A stretch of DNA of 35,131 bases from Ruminococcus sp. GTDB taxonomy: Bacteria > Bacillota > Clostridia > Oscillospirales > Ruminococcaceae. The translations under genes and the position numbers were made by a program. Within the stretch, counting starts at the first letter, position 1; each line of letters opens with the position of its first letter. The notes under the pieces are model-generated. The model was given only the letters and a program-made list of their open reading frames with translations. It searched no databases and was not told the DNA's origin. This document shows positions 1 through 8,852 of the stretch, one piece after another. The stretch is from contig JAAYBK010000119.1 of NCBI GenBank assembly GCA_012718885.1, positions 1 to 35,131 on the forward strand, written 5' to 3'.

Positions 1-571
1 AATCTATTGTACGGCCTATCTGTTTACCGTGTACCGCTTTTCCGAAAATAGTGTAGTCTGCTCCGAGAAGCTGTGCGGCCTTTTCCGGCCTTCCGCTGCT
101 GAGCAGTTCCCTTATCCTGTTGGAAGAGACATTCTCTCCGTCAGCAGTAACATCCTCCGCCAGCTCGGCAGTGAAGCCGAACCTTTTTCCCAGCTCTGCC
201 AGCTCTCCGATACCGCAGGAAGCGTTTCTTCCGAAGCGGAAATCCCTGCCACAGACCACACAGGACGCACGAAGTCTCTCTGAAAGTATCCTGCCTGCGA
301 AATCCTCACCGGAAAGATCCTTCAGGCTGCTGAAATCCTCGCTGATGACATCATCTATCCCCAGCGAGCGTATCAGTCGCTCCTTGTAGCTGTCAGTATA
401 AATATACTCTATCCTGCGTCCCTGTTTAAAGGAAAGGGAAGTATTCCTGAAAGTGAATACTGTCGGTACAAGCCCTGTGGAAGCAAGTTCCGCAGGCCTG
501 CTTATAACGGCTCTGTGTCCCAGGTGTACTCCGTCAAAAAGTCCCAGGGCAACAGCTCTTTTTCCAGTCAT
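1..571 (-). CDS. ribF: Bifunctional riboflavin kinase/FAD synthetase, N-terminal part (runs off left edge)
   Basis: Reverse-strand translation from ATG at 571: MTGKRAVALGLFDGVHLGHRAVI...FTFRN...CVVCGRDFRFGRNASCGIGELAELGK...VSSNRIRELLSSG. This has the GxFDGxHxGH nucleotidyltransferase motif and SSxxIR. It sits directly downstream of truB, the usual context. Confidence 0.93.
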   Translation of the reverse strand, partial: MTGKRAVALGLFDGVHLGHRAVISRPAELASTGLVPTVFTFRNTSLSFKQGRRIEYIYTDSYKERLIRSLGIDDVISEDFSSLKDLSGEDFAGRILSERLRASCVVCGRDFRFGRNASCGIGELAELGKRFGFTAELAEDVTADGENVSSNRIRELLSSGRPEKAAQLLGADYTIFGKAVHGKQIGRTID

Positions 572-575
572 CTGC

Positions 576-1469
576 TCACCCCAGATTCTTTCCCACACGC
601 AGCAGGCCGTTCTCACGGTCAGTGACGGCTGTGCCGAAAAAAGTACCATCCTGGGCATATACCCGGTAGGTATCGCTGTCAGGGCGTATCCCCCTGACTC
701 TTGCAATATCAAGCTTTACTCCGTTGCGGTACATCCTTGCCTGTGCTTCGCCCAGCACCAGCTTCGGCAGTGAAGCGAACACCTTGTCTGTGGGCAGGAG
801 CAATGTCTCCAGCCTGTCCTCATCCTTTGCCTGCTGTATCTCATCAAAGGTAAAACAGTCAGCAAGAGTGAAGCCGCAGGATGAAGTTCTCACAAGAGAG
901 GTCATTATTCCTCCGCAGCCAAGCTTTTCGCCGATATCATTTATAATAGTACGGATATATGTGCCCTTTCCGCAGACTATCTCCAGCTTTCCCTCACGGC
1001 TGTCCGGATCGTACTCCGGCAGTCTCAGGGTGCTGACCTCGATCTGCCTTGCCTCACGCTCTACCTCTATCCCCTGTCTTGCCAGGTCATAGAGACGCTT
1101 TCCGCCCACCTGTACTGCTGAGTACATAGGCGGGAGCTGCATGATATTGCCTGTGAAGTACGGCAGGACAGCTTCAAGCTCATCCCTGCTCACAGAACGG
1201 TCAGACGCAGCCTTCACCTCGCCCCATACATCCTGTGTATCGGATGTGCAGCCAAGGCGGAAGCCTGCCAGATAGCTTTTGGTATTGTCGGGCATTATAT
1301 CACAGGCCTTCGTTGCATTTCCCACGAATACCGGCAGAACGCCTGTAGCCATAGGATCGAGGGTCCCGCCGTGGCCAAGCCTTTTCATACCGAGTATCCC
1401 CCGGAGCTTTGCCACAACGTCAAAGGAAGTGAAGTCCTGCGGTTTGTTTACGCATAAAATACCGTTCAT
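576..1469 (-). CDS. truB: tRNA pseudouridine(55) synthase TruB
   Basis: MNGILCVNKPQDFTSFDVVAKLRGILGMKRLGHGGTLDPMATGVLPVFVGNATK: characteristic TruB HGGTLDPxAxGVL motif. Confidence 0.97.
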   Translation of the reverse strand: MNGILCVNKPQDFTSFDVVAKLRGILGMKRLGHGGTLDPMATGVLPVFVGNATKACDIMPDNTKSYLAGFRLGCTSDTQDVWGEVKAASDRSVSRDELEAVLPYFTGNIMQLPPMYSAVQVGGKRLYDLARQGIEVEREARQIEVSTLRLPEYDPDSREGKLEIVCGKGTYIRTIINDIGEKLGCGGIMTSLVRTSSCGFTLADCFTFDEIQQAKDEDRLETLLLPTDKVFASLPKLVLGEAQARMYRNGVKLDIARVRGIRPDSDTYRVYAQDGTFFGTAVTDRENGLLRVGKNLG

Positions 1470-2425
1470 CAGCCCAGCGCCCTTTCAACTGCTGCCGTCA
1501 GCAGCTTCTTTGCGCTTTCCAGGTCGCCTTCAACGGTACAGCCGGCAGCCTTTGCATGACCGCCGCCGCCAAGCTCCTGACATATTGCGGATACGTTCAC
1601 ATCGTATGCCGAGCGGAATGAGCATTTATATACACCGTCCGGACGCTCACGCATGAGTATGCCCACCTCGGTATTCTCAAGCTGTATAGTCAGCGGAGCA
1701 AAGCCCTCCAGCTCCTCCATTTCTATGCCCATATCCTTCATCATGTCCTGAGTCACAGCGATTATAGCAAGCTTTCCGCCTAAATAAAGCTCCATGAGCT
1801 CGTTGATCCTGCTCTCAAGCTTCATCCTGCCCTCTGATTTCACATCGAACATATAGCGGTTGATGCGGGCGAAATTTATATCGTACCTTCTCATCATCTC
1901 CGCAGCTATCTCGTGTGCTCTTGGGGTAGTGCAGTCGTACTTGAAGCAGCCTGAATCCGTGGCGATGCCTGTATAAAGGCACATAGCACAGTGCCTTGTG
2001 ATCTTCACGCCCATGAACTCAGCCAGGGTGTATATTATCTCACAGGCAGCCGTAGCCTCTCCGTGGAGGAGAGTCTTCTCCGCATAGTTCTTGTTGGAGA
2101 TATGGTGATCGATACAGAGCTGTACCTTGCTGCCGTAGATATCCTCATATCTGCCCATGAGCTTTGTATCAGCGATATCAACAGCGATGACGGTCTGCGG
2201 CTCAAACTCCTCGCCTGCACCGGTCTCTGTCAGAAAATCGTATCTTTTCGGGAACTCGTCATGGCACACTACCCTGCTGCGGATGCCAAGCTGCTCAAGG
2301 ATATCCTTGAGACCGAAGCCTGCTCCGATGCAGTCTCCGTCCGGGTTACGGTGAGTGATGATGACAGCGTCCTTACAGTTGCGGAGAAACGTCTCCGCCT
2401 CACTGAAACCGATAAACATTGTCAT
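1469..2425 (-). CDS. nrnA: DHH/DHHA1 family phosphoesterase (NrnA-like bifunctional oligoribonuclease/PAP phosphatase)
   Basis: HRNPDGDCIGAG..., DIADT, CIDHHISN (DHH motif), C-terminal GGGGHAKAAGC. Located between rbfA and truB. Confidence 0.9.
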   Translation of the reverse strand: MTMFIGFSEAETFLRNCKDAVIITHRNPDGDCIGAGFGLKDILEQLGIRSRVVCHDEFPKRYDFLTETGAGEEFEPQTVIAVDIADTKLMGRYEDIYGSKVQLCIDHHISNKNYAEKTLLHGEATAACEIIYTLAEFMGVKITRHCAMCLYTGIATDSGCFKYDCTTPRAHEIAAEMMRRYDINFARINRYMFDVKSEGRMKLESRINELMELYLGGKLAIIAVTQDMMKDMGIEMEELEGFAPLTIQLENTEVGILMRERPDGVYKCSFRSAYDVNVSAICQELGGGGHAKAAGCTVEGDLESAKKLLTAAVERALG

Positions 2426-2784
2426 TCCTCCCCGCTTTCGCTGCCGGCATTGAGCTTATTGAGCTTACGACTTATCTCAGCGCTTCTCTCTATGGAGTTA
2501 TCGGCAACGAAGGTAAGCTCAGGAGATTTCCTCATTTTAAGCCTTGCAAAAAGCTCCCTGCGGATGAAGCCGGATGCGTTTTTCAGTCCCTTTACGGATT
2601 CGACTGTACGCTCCATGCCCTCAAAGCTGGAAACATAGACCTTGCAGGAGGACATATCTCCGGAGAGATCAGCCCTTACCACAGTCAGCATCTTATCTAT
2701 CCTCGGATCCTTAAGTTCACGGAGGATAGCTGTAAGTTCTCTTTTTATATCCTCAGCCATGCGGCTGTTCTTGAAATTAGGCAT
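2422..2784 (-). CDS. rbfA: 30S ribosome-binding factor RbfA
   Basis: MPNFKNSRMAEDIKRELTAILRELKDPRIDKMLTVVRADLSGDMSSCKVYVS, RbfA-typical; overlaps the nrnA start. Confidence 0.93.
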   Translation of the reverse strand: MPNFKNSRMAEDIKRELTAILRELKDPRIDKMLTVVRADLSGDMSSCKVYVSSFEGMERTVESVKGLKNASGFIRRELFARLKMRKSPELTFVADNSIERSAEISRKLNKLNAGSESGEE

Positions 2785-2800
2785 TTTACTCCTTTCGACC

Positions 2801-3307
2801 TCACAGGTTCACTGTAAATCCGCCGCCGGAGGTCTCCTCATGTTTTTCTTTATCCGCAGAGGAATTTCCGTCAGTATCTTCTGTCTTCTCTTCCTTGCTG
2901 CTGTCCTCGGCAGTCTCTTTCTTGACCTCAGCCTTATTTTCCTCAGCCTCAGCCTTATCCTCAGTCTTCTGCTCATCGAAGAATCCATTGGTGAACATAG
3001 CTGAGCTGAAAGCCTCGTCCTCGGCAGAAACGCTGTAATCGGGGATATCATCATCGCCCTCTTCGCCGTAGTAGATATCTGCATAGAGTCCGTATTCCGG
3101 CTCCAGCTCAACATCACGTACAGGGCGCTCTATGCCCATAAGATCGTCGACTACCTCTTCAGGTTCTTCCATAGCGCTGCACTGTCCGAGAAGGATCTTC
3201 TTTACCGACTGGAAGAAGAAGATATCTATCGGTCCGAAATCGTCCCATGCCAGTGCCTCGTTGCAGTACTGCAGCATATCGGCAGTACTCATTCTGCTGT
3301 TATCCAT
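2801..3307 (-). CDS. Hypothetical acidic protein with low-complexity Glu/Lys C-terminus
   Basis: 168-aa ORF between infB and rbfA in the same orientation; folded-looking N-terminus (MSTADMLQYCNEALAWDDFGPIDIFFFQSVKKILLGQ) and charged disordered tail. No family recognised. Confidence 0.7.
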   Translation of the reverse strand: MDNSRMSTADMLQYCNEALAWDDFGPIDIFFFQSVKKILLGQCSAMEEPEEVVDDLMGIERPVRDVELEPEYGLYADIYYGEEGDDDIPDYSVSAEDEAFSSAMFTNGFFDEQKTEDKAEAEENKAEVKKETAEDSSKEEKTEDTDGNSSADKEKHEETSGGGFTVNL

Positions 3308-3431
3308 TTTGGTCTGACCCCCTATTCTTGATAATGATAAATGGTGAAAAAGTGAATAGTGAACAGCGTTGCCCCATCAGGGGCGTATGCGGATCAGTGA
3401 TCCGCAGCCGCAGCGCCGATCAACAGATCGC

Positions 3432-6104
3432 TCAGTCCTCACGGTACTCCTCGACCATATAGGTCTCGAAGATATCGCCTTCCTTGACATCGCTGAACTT
3501 TTCGAGGCTGATACCGCACTCGTATCCCTCAGCAACATCCTTTACATCGTCCTTGAATCTCTTAAGGCCTGAGATCTTATCATCAGCAATGATGATACCG
3601 TCACGGACTACTCTTACCTGACAGCCTCTTGTAGCCTTACCGCTGAGTACGTAGCTTCCTGCTACCATACCAACGTTGGATATCTTGTATACCTGACGTA
3701 CCTCTACACGGCCAAGCTCAACATCCCTGAACTTAGGAGCGAGCATACCCTTCATAGCTGTGGAGATCTCCTCGATAGCATCGTAGATGATACGATACAG
3801 GCGGATATCCACTCCGTCACGGGCAGCATTCTCAGCAGCTACAGGATCCGGTCTTACGTTGAAGCCGACGATGATAGCGTTTGAAGCGTTTGCCAGCATA
3901 ACATCGCTTTCCTTTACAGCACCAACAGCGCCGTGGATAACTCTTACTCTAACCTCGTTGTTGGAGAGCTTCTCGAGGGACTGCTTTACAGCCTCAACAG
4001 AGCCCTGAACGTCAGCCTTGACAATGATCGGGAGTTCCTTTATCTCACCCTCAGCTATCTGACTGAACAGGTTGTCGAGAGTTACCTTGCGGTAAGCGTT
4101 GAACTGCTCCTGCTTCTGCTCATGCTTTCTCTGCTCGACCAGTTCACGGGCAAGTCTCTCATCCTCAACAGCGTTGAAGATATCACCGGCGCTCGGAACT
4201 TCAGCAAGACCTGTGATCTCAACCGGCACTGAAGGACCTGCGGACTTTACAGTTCTGCCCTTGTCGTTGGTCATAACTCTTACACGGCCTACGGCTGTGC
4301 CTGCGATAAGAACATCGCCCTGTTTGAGAGTACCGTTCTGTACGAGAAGTGTAGCGATAGGACCTCTGCCCTTATCGAGACGGGCTTCGATAACAGTACC
4401 CTTTGCAAGTCTGTCAGGATTTGCCTTGAGCTCCTTGACCTCGGCAACGAGGAGAACATTTTCCAGAAGCTCATCTATTCCGTCGCCTGTCTTGGCGGAA
4501 ACGGGAACACAGATAACATCGCCGCCCCAGTCTTCGCATACAAGGTCATACTTTGTAAGCTCTTCCTTGATACGGTCGGGGTTAGCTCCTTCCTTATCCA
4601 TCTTGTTGATAGCAACTATGATAGATACTCCGGCAGCCTTTGCGTGGTTGATAGACTCTACAGTCTGCGGCATGATACCATCATCTGCGGCAACAACGAG
4701 GATAGCGATATCAGTGATATTAGCACCTCTTGCACGCATTGAAGTGAAGGCCTCATGTCCGGGAGTATCCAGGAATGTGATATCCTGGCCGTTGATATTT
4801 ACCTGATAAGCACCGATATGCTGTGTGATACCGCCGGCCTCGCCTGCGGCAACGTGGGCATTTCTGATGCGGTCCAGGATAGAAGTCTTACCGTGGTCAA
4901 CGTGTCCCATAACAACGACTACAGGGCATCTTGGCTGGAGGTTTGTATCATCGTCATCGGTATCGTCGATAAGACGCTCCTCAATGGTAACGATGACCTC
5001 CTTCTCTACCTTTGCACCCATCTCGTCAGCTACAAGTGAAGCGGTATCGAAATCAATCTCCTGGTTGATAGAAGCCATTACGCCCAGTTTCATGAGCTGC
5101 TTGATAACATCTGTAGCGGTAGCTTTAAGACGTGTAGCCAGCTCGCCGACAGTGATAGAGTCAGGGATGAGCACCTTGAGCTGCTGCTTTCTTGCACGCT
5201 CCAGCTCAAGTCTCTTGAGCTTCTCAGCCTCGCTCTCCTTCTTGGAGAACTGCTGTCTGCTTCTCTGAGCGGACTTCTGATTTATCTTCTGCTTCTTTGA
5301 AGAGTAGTTGTCATTCTTATGCTTGTTTGAGGTTGCCATCTGATCGTATCTCTCGTTGTACTTATCGAGATCAACGTAGCTTCCTCTTGTATCGACAGTT
5401 CTGCGCTGAGTTGAAGTCTGAGCGGTCTCGGAGCTGAATGAAGCGTTGAACTTTGTGCGCTCGCCTCTGTCCTGAGCCTTAGCCTGCTCCTTCTTCTTAT
5501 CATTCTTCTTGGGCTTCTGCGGAGCCTGCTCCGGCTTCTTTTCGGGAGCTTTCGGAGCTTCCTGCTTTACCTCGGGCTTCTTCTCAGGAGCCTTGGGAGC
5601 CTCTGCCTTTACCTCAGGCTTCTTCTCGGGAGCCTTGGGAGCCTCTGCCTTTACCTCAGGCTTTTTCTCGGGAGCCTTGGGAGCTTCCTGCTTTACCTCG
5701 GGCTTCTTCTCAGGAGCCTTGGGAGCCTCTGCCTTTACCTCGGGCTTCTTCTCAGGAGCCTTGGGAGCCTCAGGCTTTTTCTCCGGCTTCTTCTCGGGAG
5801 CCTTTGGGGCCTCTGCCTTTTTCTCTGGCTTCTTCTCTGTCTTCTTGGCCGGAGCAGCCTTGCTCTCCTCAGCCTCGGCCTTCTTAGCCGGACGAGCCTC
5901 GTTCACAGAAGCAAAATACTCGTCGAAGGATGTTACCTCGTGGAGCTTTGTATAGTGCTCAAGCACCTTGTTCATCTCATCCTCTGTAAGGGAAGAGCCT
6001 GCTTTCTTCTTATTATCTCCGGTACTTGCGAAATAGTCGATCAGTTCCTGTGATGAAACGCTGATATCCTTTGCAGCGTCGCTTAACTTTATCTTTTTTG
6101 CCAT
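3432..6104 (-). CDS. infB: Translation initiation factor IF-2 with repetitive N-terminal extension
   Basis: GTPase motifs [29 protein letters not shown]2_N motif; 890 aa. Confidence 0.98.
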   Translation of the reverse strand: MAKKIKLSDAAKDISVSSQELIDYFASTGDNKKKAGSSLTEDEMNKVLEHYTKLHEVTSFDEYFASVNEARPAKKAEAEESKAAPAKKTEKKPEKKAEAPKAPEKKPEKKPEAPKAPEKKPEVKAEAPKAPEKKPEVKQEAPKAPEKKPEVKAEAPKAPEKKPEVKAEAPKAPEKKPEVKQEAPKAPEKKPEQAPQKPKKNDKKKEQAKAQDRGERTKFNASFSSETAQTSTQRRTVDTRGSYVDLDKYNERYDQMATSNKHKNDNYSSKKQKINQKSAQRSRQQFSKKESEAEKLKRLELERARKQQLKVLIPDSITVGELATRLKATATDVIKQLMKLGVMASINQEIDFDTASLVADEMGAKVEKEVIVTIEERLIDDTDDDDTNLQPRCPVVVVMGHVDHGKTSILDRIRNAHVAAGEAGGITQHIGAYQVNINGQDITFLDTPGHEAFTSMRARGANITDIAILVVAADDGIMPQTVESINHAKAAGVSIIVAINKMDKEGANPDRIKEELTKYDLVCEDWGGDVICVPVSAKTGDGIDELLENVLLVAEVKELKANPDRLAKGTVIEARLDKGRGPIATLLVQNGTLKQGDVLIAGTAVGRVRVMTNDKGRTVKSAGPSVPVEITGLAEVPSAGDIFNAVEDERLARELVEQRKHEQKQEQFNAYRKVTLDNLFSQIAEGEIKELPIIVKADVQGSVEAVKQSLEKLSNNEVRVRVIHGAVGAVKESDVMLANASNAIIVGFNVRPDPVAAENAARDGVDIRLYRIIYDAIEEISTAMKGMLAPKFRDVELGRVEVRQVYKISNVGMVAGSYVLSGKATRGCQVRVVRDGIIIADDKISGLKRFKDDVKDVAEGYECGISLEKFSDVKEGDIFETYMVEEYRED
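5530..5830 (-). repeat. In-frame tandem repeat inside infB, about 42-bp unit (14 aa: [14 protein letters not shown]), about 7 imperfect copies
   Basis: Translated repeat [40 protein letters not shown]... visible in the infB N-terminus. Confidence 0.9.
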
Positions 6105-6207
6105 AGGCTGTAAATACCTCCATATGTTTCCGCCGCCTCATGCGGCATTATTTTGTGCTCCTTGCAGGAGCTGTTGTATGAATATATGTCAACACAGCTG
6201 GCTGTGA

Positions 6208-6522
6208 TCAATGAGAGATCAGTTTTGCAAAGGCACCGGCAAATCCCTTATCGCAAACAGCGAGGACTGCGGTCTCCTTGCCGCAGAGAACACCTATCTC
6301 CGCCTTTGTCATATCAGAAACCAGCACCGGGACATTGTATTTGCCGCCGATGAACTCAGCTTCCTTTATTGTTTTTGCCGAAGCGTCAGCGGCGGTCAGC
6401 AGACAGACGGCACTGCCGTTTTTAACAGCCTCGCAGGCGCTGTCGAAGCCCTTTACCGCTTTTCCGGCTTTGAGGCATATACCCAGCAGATCAGCAGTTT
6501 TCCGTTTATTTTCCAAGCTCAT
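6208..6522 (-). CDS. Ribosomal L7Ae/L30e-family protein (YlxQ-like)
   Basis: ADLLGICLKAGKAVKGFDSACEAVKNGSAVCLLTAADASAKTIKE...VPVLV; position between ylxR and infB. Confidence 0.88.
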   Translation of the reverse strand: MSLENKRKTADLLGICLKAGKAVKGFDSACEAVKNGSAVCLLTAADASAKTIKEAEFIGGKYNVPVLVSDMTKAEIGVLCGKETAVLAVCDKGFAGAFAKLISH

Positions 6523-6775
6523 CCGCCATCACCTCATAAACGCTCTCATCTATTTTACATGAGAATGATTTTTCAAATCTCCTGCCCTTTCTGGCCTTGT
6601 CGAAGCACTGTATGCTGCGGCAGATATAAGCGCCTCTGCCGGATTTTTTTCCGGTAAGGTCAAGGCTTATCTCTCCCTCAGGAGACTTTATCACACGGAT
6701 AAGCTCCTTTTTCGGCTTCATCTCATTGCAGCCCAGGCACATTCTCATGGGGATCTTCTTTGGTTTCATGCTCAT
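6506..6775 (-). CDS. ylxR: YlxR family protein (RnpM-type)
   Basis: KIPMRMCLGCNEMKPKKELIRVI...GRGAYICRSIQCFDKARK, DUF448/YlxR signature; operon context. Confidence 0.93.
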   Translation of the reverse strand: MSMKPKKIPMRMCLGCNEMKPKKELIRVIKSPEGEISLDLTGKKSGRGAYICRSIQCFDKARKGRRFEKSFSCKIDESVYEVMADELGK

Positions 6776-8013
6776 TCCTCTTCTGTGGGAGCAGTCTCCT
6801 CGTCAGCAGCCTTTTCAGCAGTCTCGCCTATCTCTACAGCAGGCTCATCTGCTACGAGCTCAACATCCTCATCGATGTCAGCAGGAGCTGTCTCCGGCTC
6901 CGGCACCTTGAAATCCGGGCTGAGCTCAGGAGCCTCCTCATTTGTAACGGTATCGAACTGCGGCTTGATATCGATCTTAAAGCCTGTGAGCTTAGCTGCC
7001 AGCTTAGCGTTCTGACCTTTGTTTCCGATAGCAAGTGAGAGCTGATTGTTGGGGACTATGACTGTGCAGGTCTTCTCCTCAGCGGAAGTGATGACAGTCT
7101 TGAGCACCTCAGCAGGAGCAAGTGCTCTTGCGATGAACTCCTCCGGCACCTCGCTCCAGGGGATGATGTCGATCTTTTCGCCGCTGAGTTCATTTACTAC
7201 AGCAGTTATTCTTGAACGCTTTGCACCGATGCAGGCGCCTACAGCGTCAACATTGGGATCCTTTGACCATACAGCGATCTTTGTTCTTGAACCGGCCTCA
7301 CGGGATATTGACTTGACCTCAACTGTTCCGTCGTATATCTCGGGAACCTCGATCTCGAAGAGTCTCTTCACGAGATCCTTGTGAGTACGTGAGATCTTTA
7401 CGATAGGCTTCTTTGTCTTGCCCACGATGCCTGTGATGTATACCTTTATGTTCCTGCCCTCTTCGAGCACCTCGCCGGGGATCTGCTCATTTCTGAAGAG
7501 GTAGAGCTCTGTGCCCTGATAATCAACAGTAACAGTACCTCTTCCGGGCTCTATCTGTGATACTCTTGCAGTGATGCACTCATGCTCCTTGGACTCGAAT
7601 CTGCTGAGCATCTGCTCACGGTTTATCTCTCTCAGGTCGCCCTTTATGGACTGCTTAGCGGAGAGAGCTGCCATACGTCCGAGCTTCGAGATATCGATCT
7701 CCTTGAGGATAGTTCCGCCCACATAAGCGTTGGGGTCGATAGTCTTTGCAACGTCGATATTTACCTCATTCTCATCGATGGGGTAGTCATCGATTACCTC
7801 CTGAACGATATACATCTCAAACTTCTTGGTAGCAGGATCGATCTCCACACGTATATTCTCCTCGCTGTGTGGATATGCCTTTCTTGCTGCCTTGAGCATT
7901 GCAGACTTGACCTTCTCGATAAGGAGCTCAGTCTCTACGCTGTTTTCCTCTCCAAGGGATTCGAGAGCCTTGAAAAAGTCGTTGTTCTTGTTCATTTCTG
8001 TTAATTCCTCCAA
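6772..8013 (-). CDS. nusA: Transcription termination/antitermination protein NusA
   Basis: S1 and KH signatures (EAGSRTKIAVWSKDPNVDAVGACIGAKRSRI; LAIGNKGQNAKLAAKLTGFKIDI), acidic tail. Probable start is the MNKNNDFFKALE methionine at 7995. Confidence 0.97.
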   Translation of the reverse strand: MEELTEMNKNNDFFKALESLGEENSVETELLIEKVKSAMLKAARKAYPHSEENIRVEIDPATKKFEMYIVQEVIDDYPIDENEVNIDVAKTIDPNAYVGGTILKEIDISKLGRMAALSAKQSIKGDLREINREQMLSRFESKEHECITARVSQIEPGRGTVTVDYQGTELYLFRNEQIPGEVLEEGRNIKVYITGIVGKTKKPIVKISRTHKDLVKRLFEIEVPEIYDGTVEVKSISREAGSRTKIAVWSKDPNVDAVGACIGAKRSRITAVVNELSGEKIDIIPWSEVPEEFIARALAPAEVLKTVITSAEEKTCTVIVPNNQLSLAIGNKGQNAKLAAKLTGFKIDIKPQFDTVTNEEAPELSPDFKVPEPETAPADIDEDVELVADEPAVEIGETAEKAADEETAPTEEE

Positions 8014-8040
8014 TATAAATGTTTTTTGTCTTTAAGCGAT

Positions 8041-8517
8041 CTATTCAAATTCCATGTAAAGCTTAACGAAAGCTATATCGGCGAGGGGATATTTCTTCTC
8101 TTCTCCCGCTTCGTTCTTCACAGTCACCCCGTCCCTGTCAGCTGAGACAAGCTCTGCGACGATCTCTTTTTCGCCGTCGATGCTTCTTATGAAGCGTATC
8201 CTTACGGTATCGCCCTGACACACCTCGAAGTGCTCCTCCTTGACGAGCTCTCTTTCAAGGCCGGCCGAGCCGACCTCAAGCATATAGCTCTGTGGGATGG
8301 GATCCTTTTCATCGAGTATCTGGTTTATGGGAGCAGTAGCTCTTTCGCAGTCCTCGATGCCTATGCCTTCATCCTGATCGATGAAAACACGAAGATACCA
8401 CATTGCGCCTTCCTTCTCATAGCACACATCCCAGAGGTAGTAGCCCAGATCGTCCGTAATAGGCTTTATCAGGTCATACACTTTCTGCTCGGTGCCGCCG
8501 AATTTTTTGAATTTCAA
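8041..8517 (-). CDS. rimP: Ribosome maturation factor RimP (TTG start)
   Basis: GYYLWDVCYEKEGAMWYLRVFIDQDEGIGIEDCERATAPINQILDEKDPI...LEVGSAGLERELVKEEHF; immediately upstream of nusA. Confidence 0.94.
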   Translation of the reverse strand: MKFKKFGGTEQKVYDLIKPITDDLGYYLWDVCYEKEGAMWYLRVFIDQDEGIGIEDCERATAPINQILDEKDPIPQSYMLEVGSAGLERELVKEEHFEVCQGDTVRIRFIRSIDGEKEIVAELVSADRDGVTVKNEAGEEKKYPLADIAFVKLYMEFE

Positions 8518-8568
8518 CCCTTCATGATCTCCTTTCGTCCATATAACAGCAATAGTCTATAATAAACG

Positions 8569-8592
8569 AAAGACCGGAAGGTTCCGGTCTTT
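8569..8592 (-). terminator. Stem-loop in the 5' leader of the rimP-nusA-infB operon (possible attenuator)
   Basis: AAAGACCGGAAggTTCCGGTCTTT perfect inverted repeat, lying between the predicted promoter (8616-8644, minus) and the rimP start; followed on the minus strand by the weak T-rich CGTTTATT. Confidence 0.55.
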
Positions 8593-8615
8593 AGCTTAAA
8601 CTATCATCATATAGT

Positions 8616-8644
8616 ATTATACCACCTGTTTTCGGAAAAATCAA
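8616..8644 (-). promoter_or_regulatory. Predicted sigma-A promoter for the rimP operon
   Basis: Minus strand TTGATT - 17 nt - TATAAT. Confidence 0.6.
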
Positions 8645-8747
8645 GTGTTTTTTGAAAAAAATCCCGATTTTTTTGACTTTTCCGGTTCTGTCCATACTTT
8701 ATTCACAATTTTATGCGTATCAGGTGGATTTTTTTGCCTTTTTCCTC

Positions 8748-8776
8748 TTGCAAGATAACCTTATGTATGATATAAT
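8748..8776 (+). promoter_or_regulatory. Predicted sigma-A promoter for the GH94 gene
   Basis: TTGCAA - 17 nt - TATAAT, about 75 bp upstream of the ATG at 8853. Confidence 0.6.
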
Positions 8777-8852
8777 AAAAGCAGTATTTTGCTGACGGGA
8801 AAATGAAAGGCGCTGTTCATTCCCTGAAGCCGAAAAGGAGTATGAATAAATT

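Noticed and set aside
5530-5830. Regular repeats as a CRISPR array
   Set aside because: Unit is an in-frame multiple of 3 within infB, with no unique spacers and no cas genes.
5509-5955. 148-aa plus-strand ORF of [14 protein letters not shown] repeats
   Set aside because: Mirror reading of the inf[10 protein letters not shown] repeat; low complexity, no RBS, fully antisense to infB.
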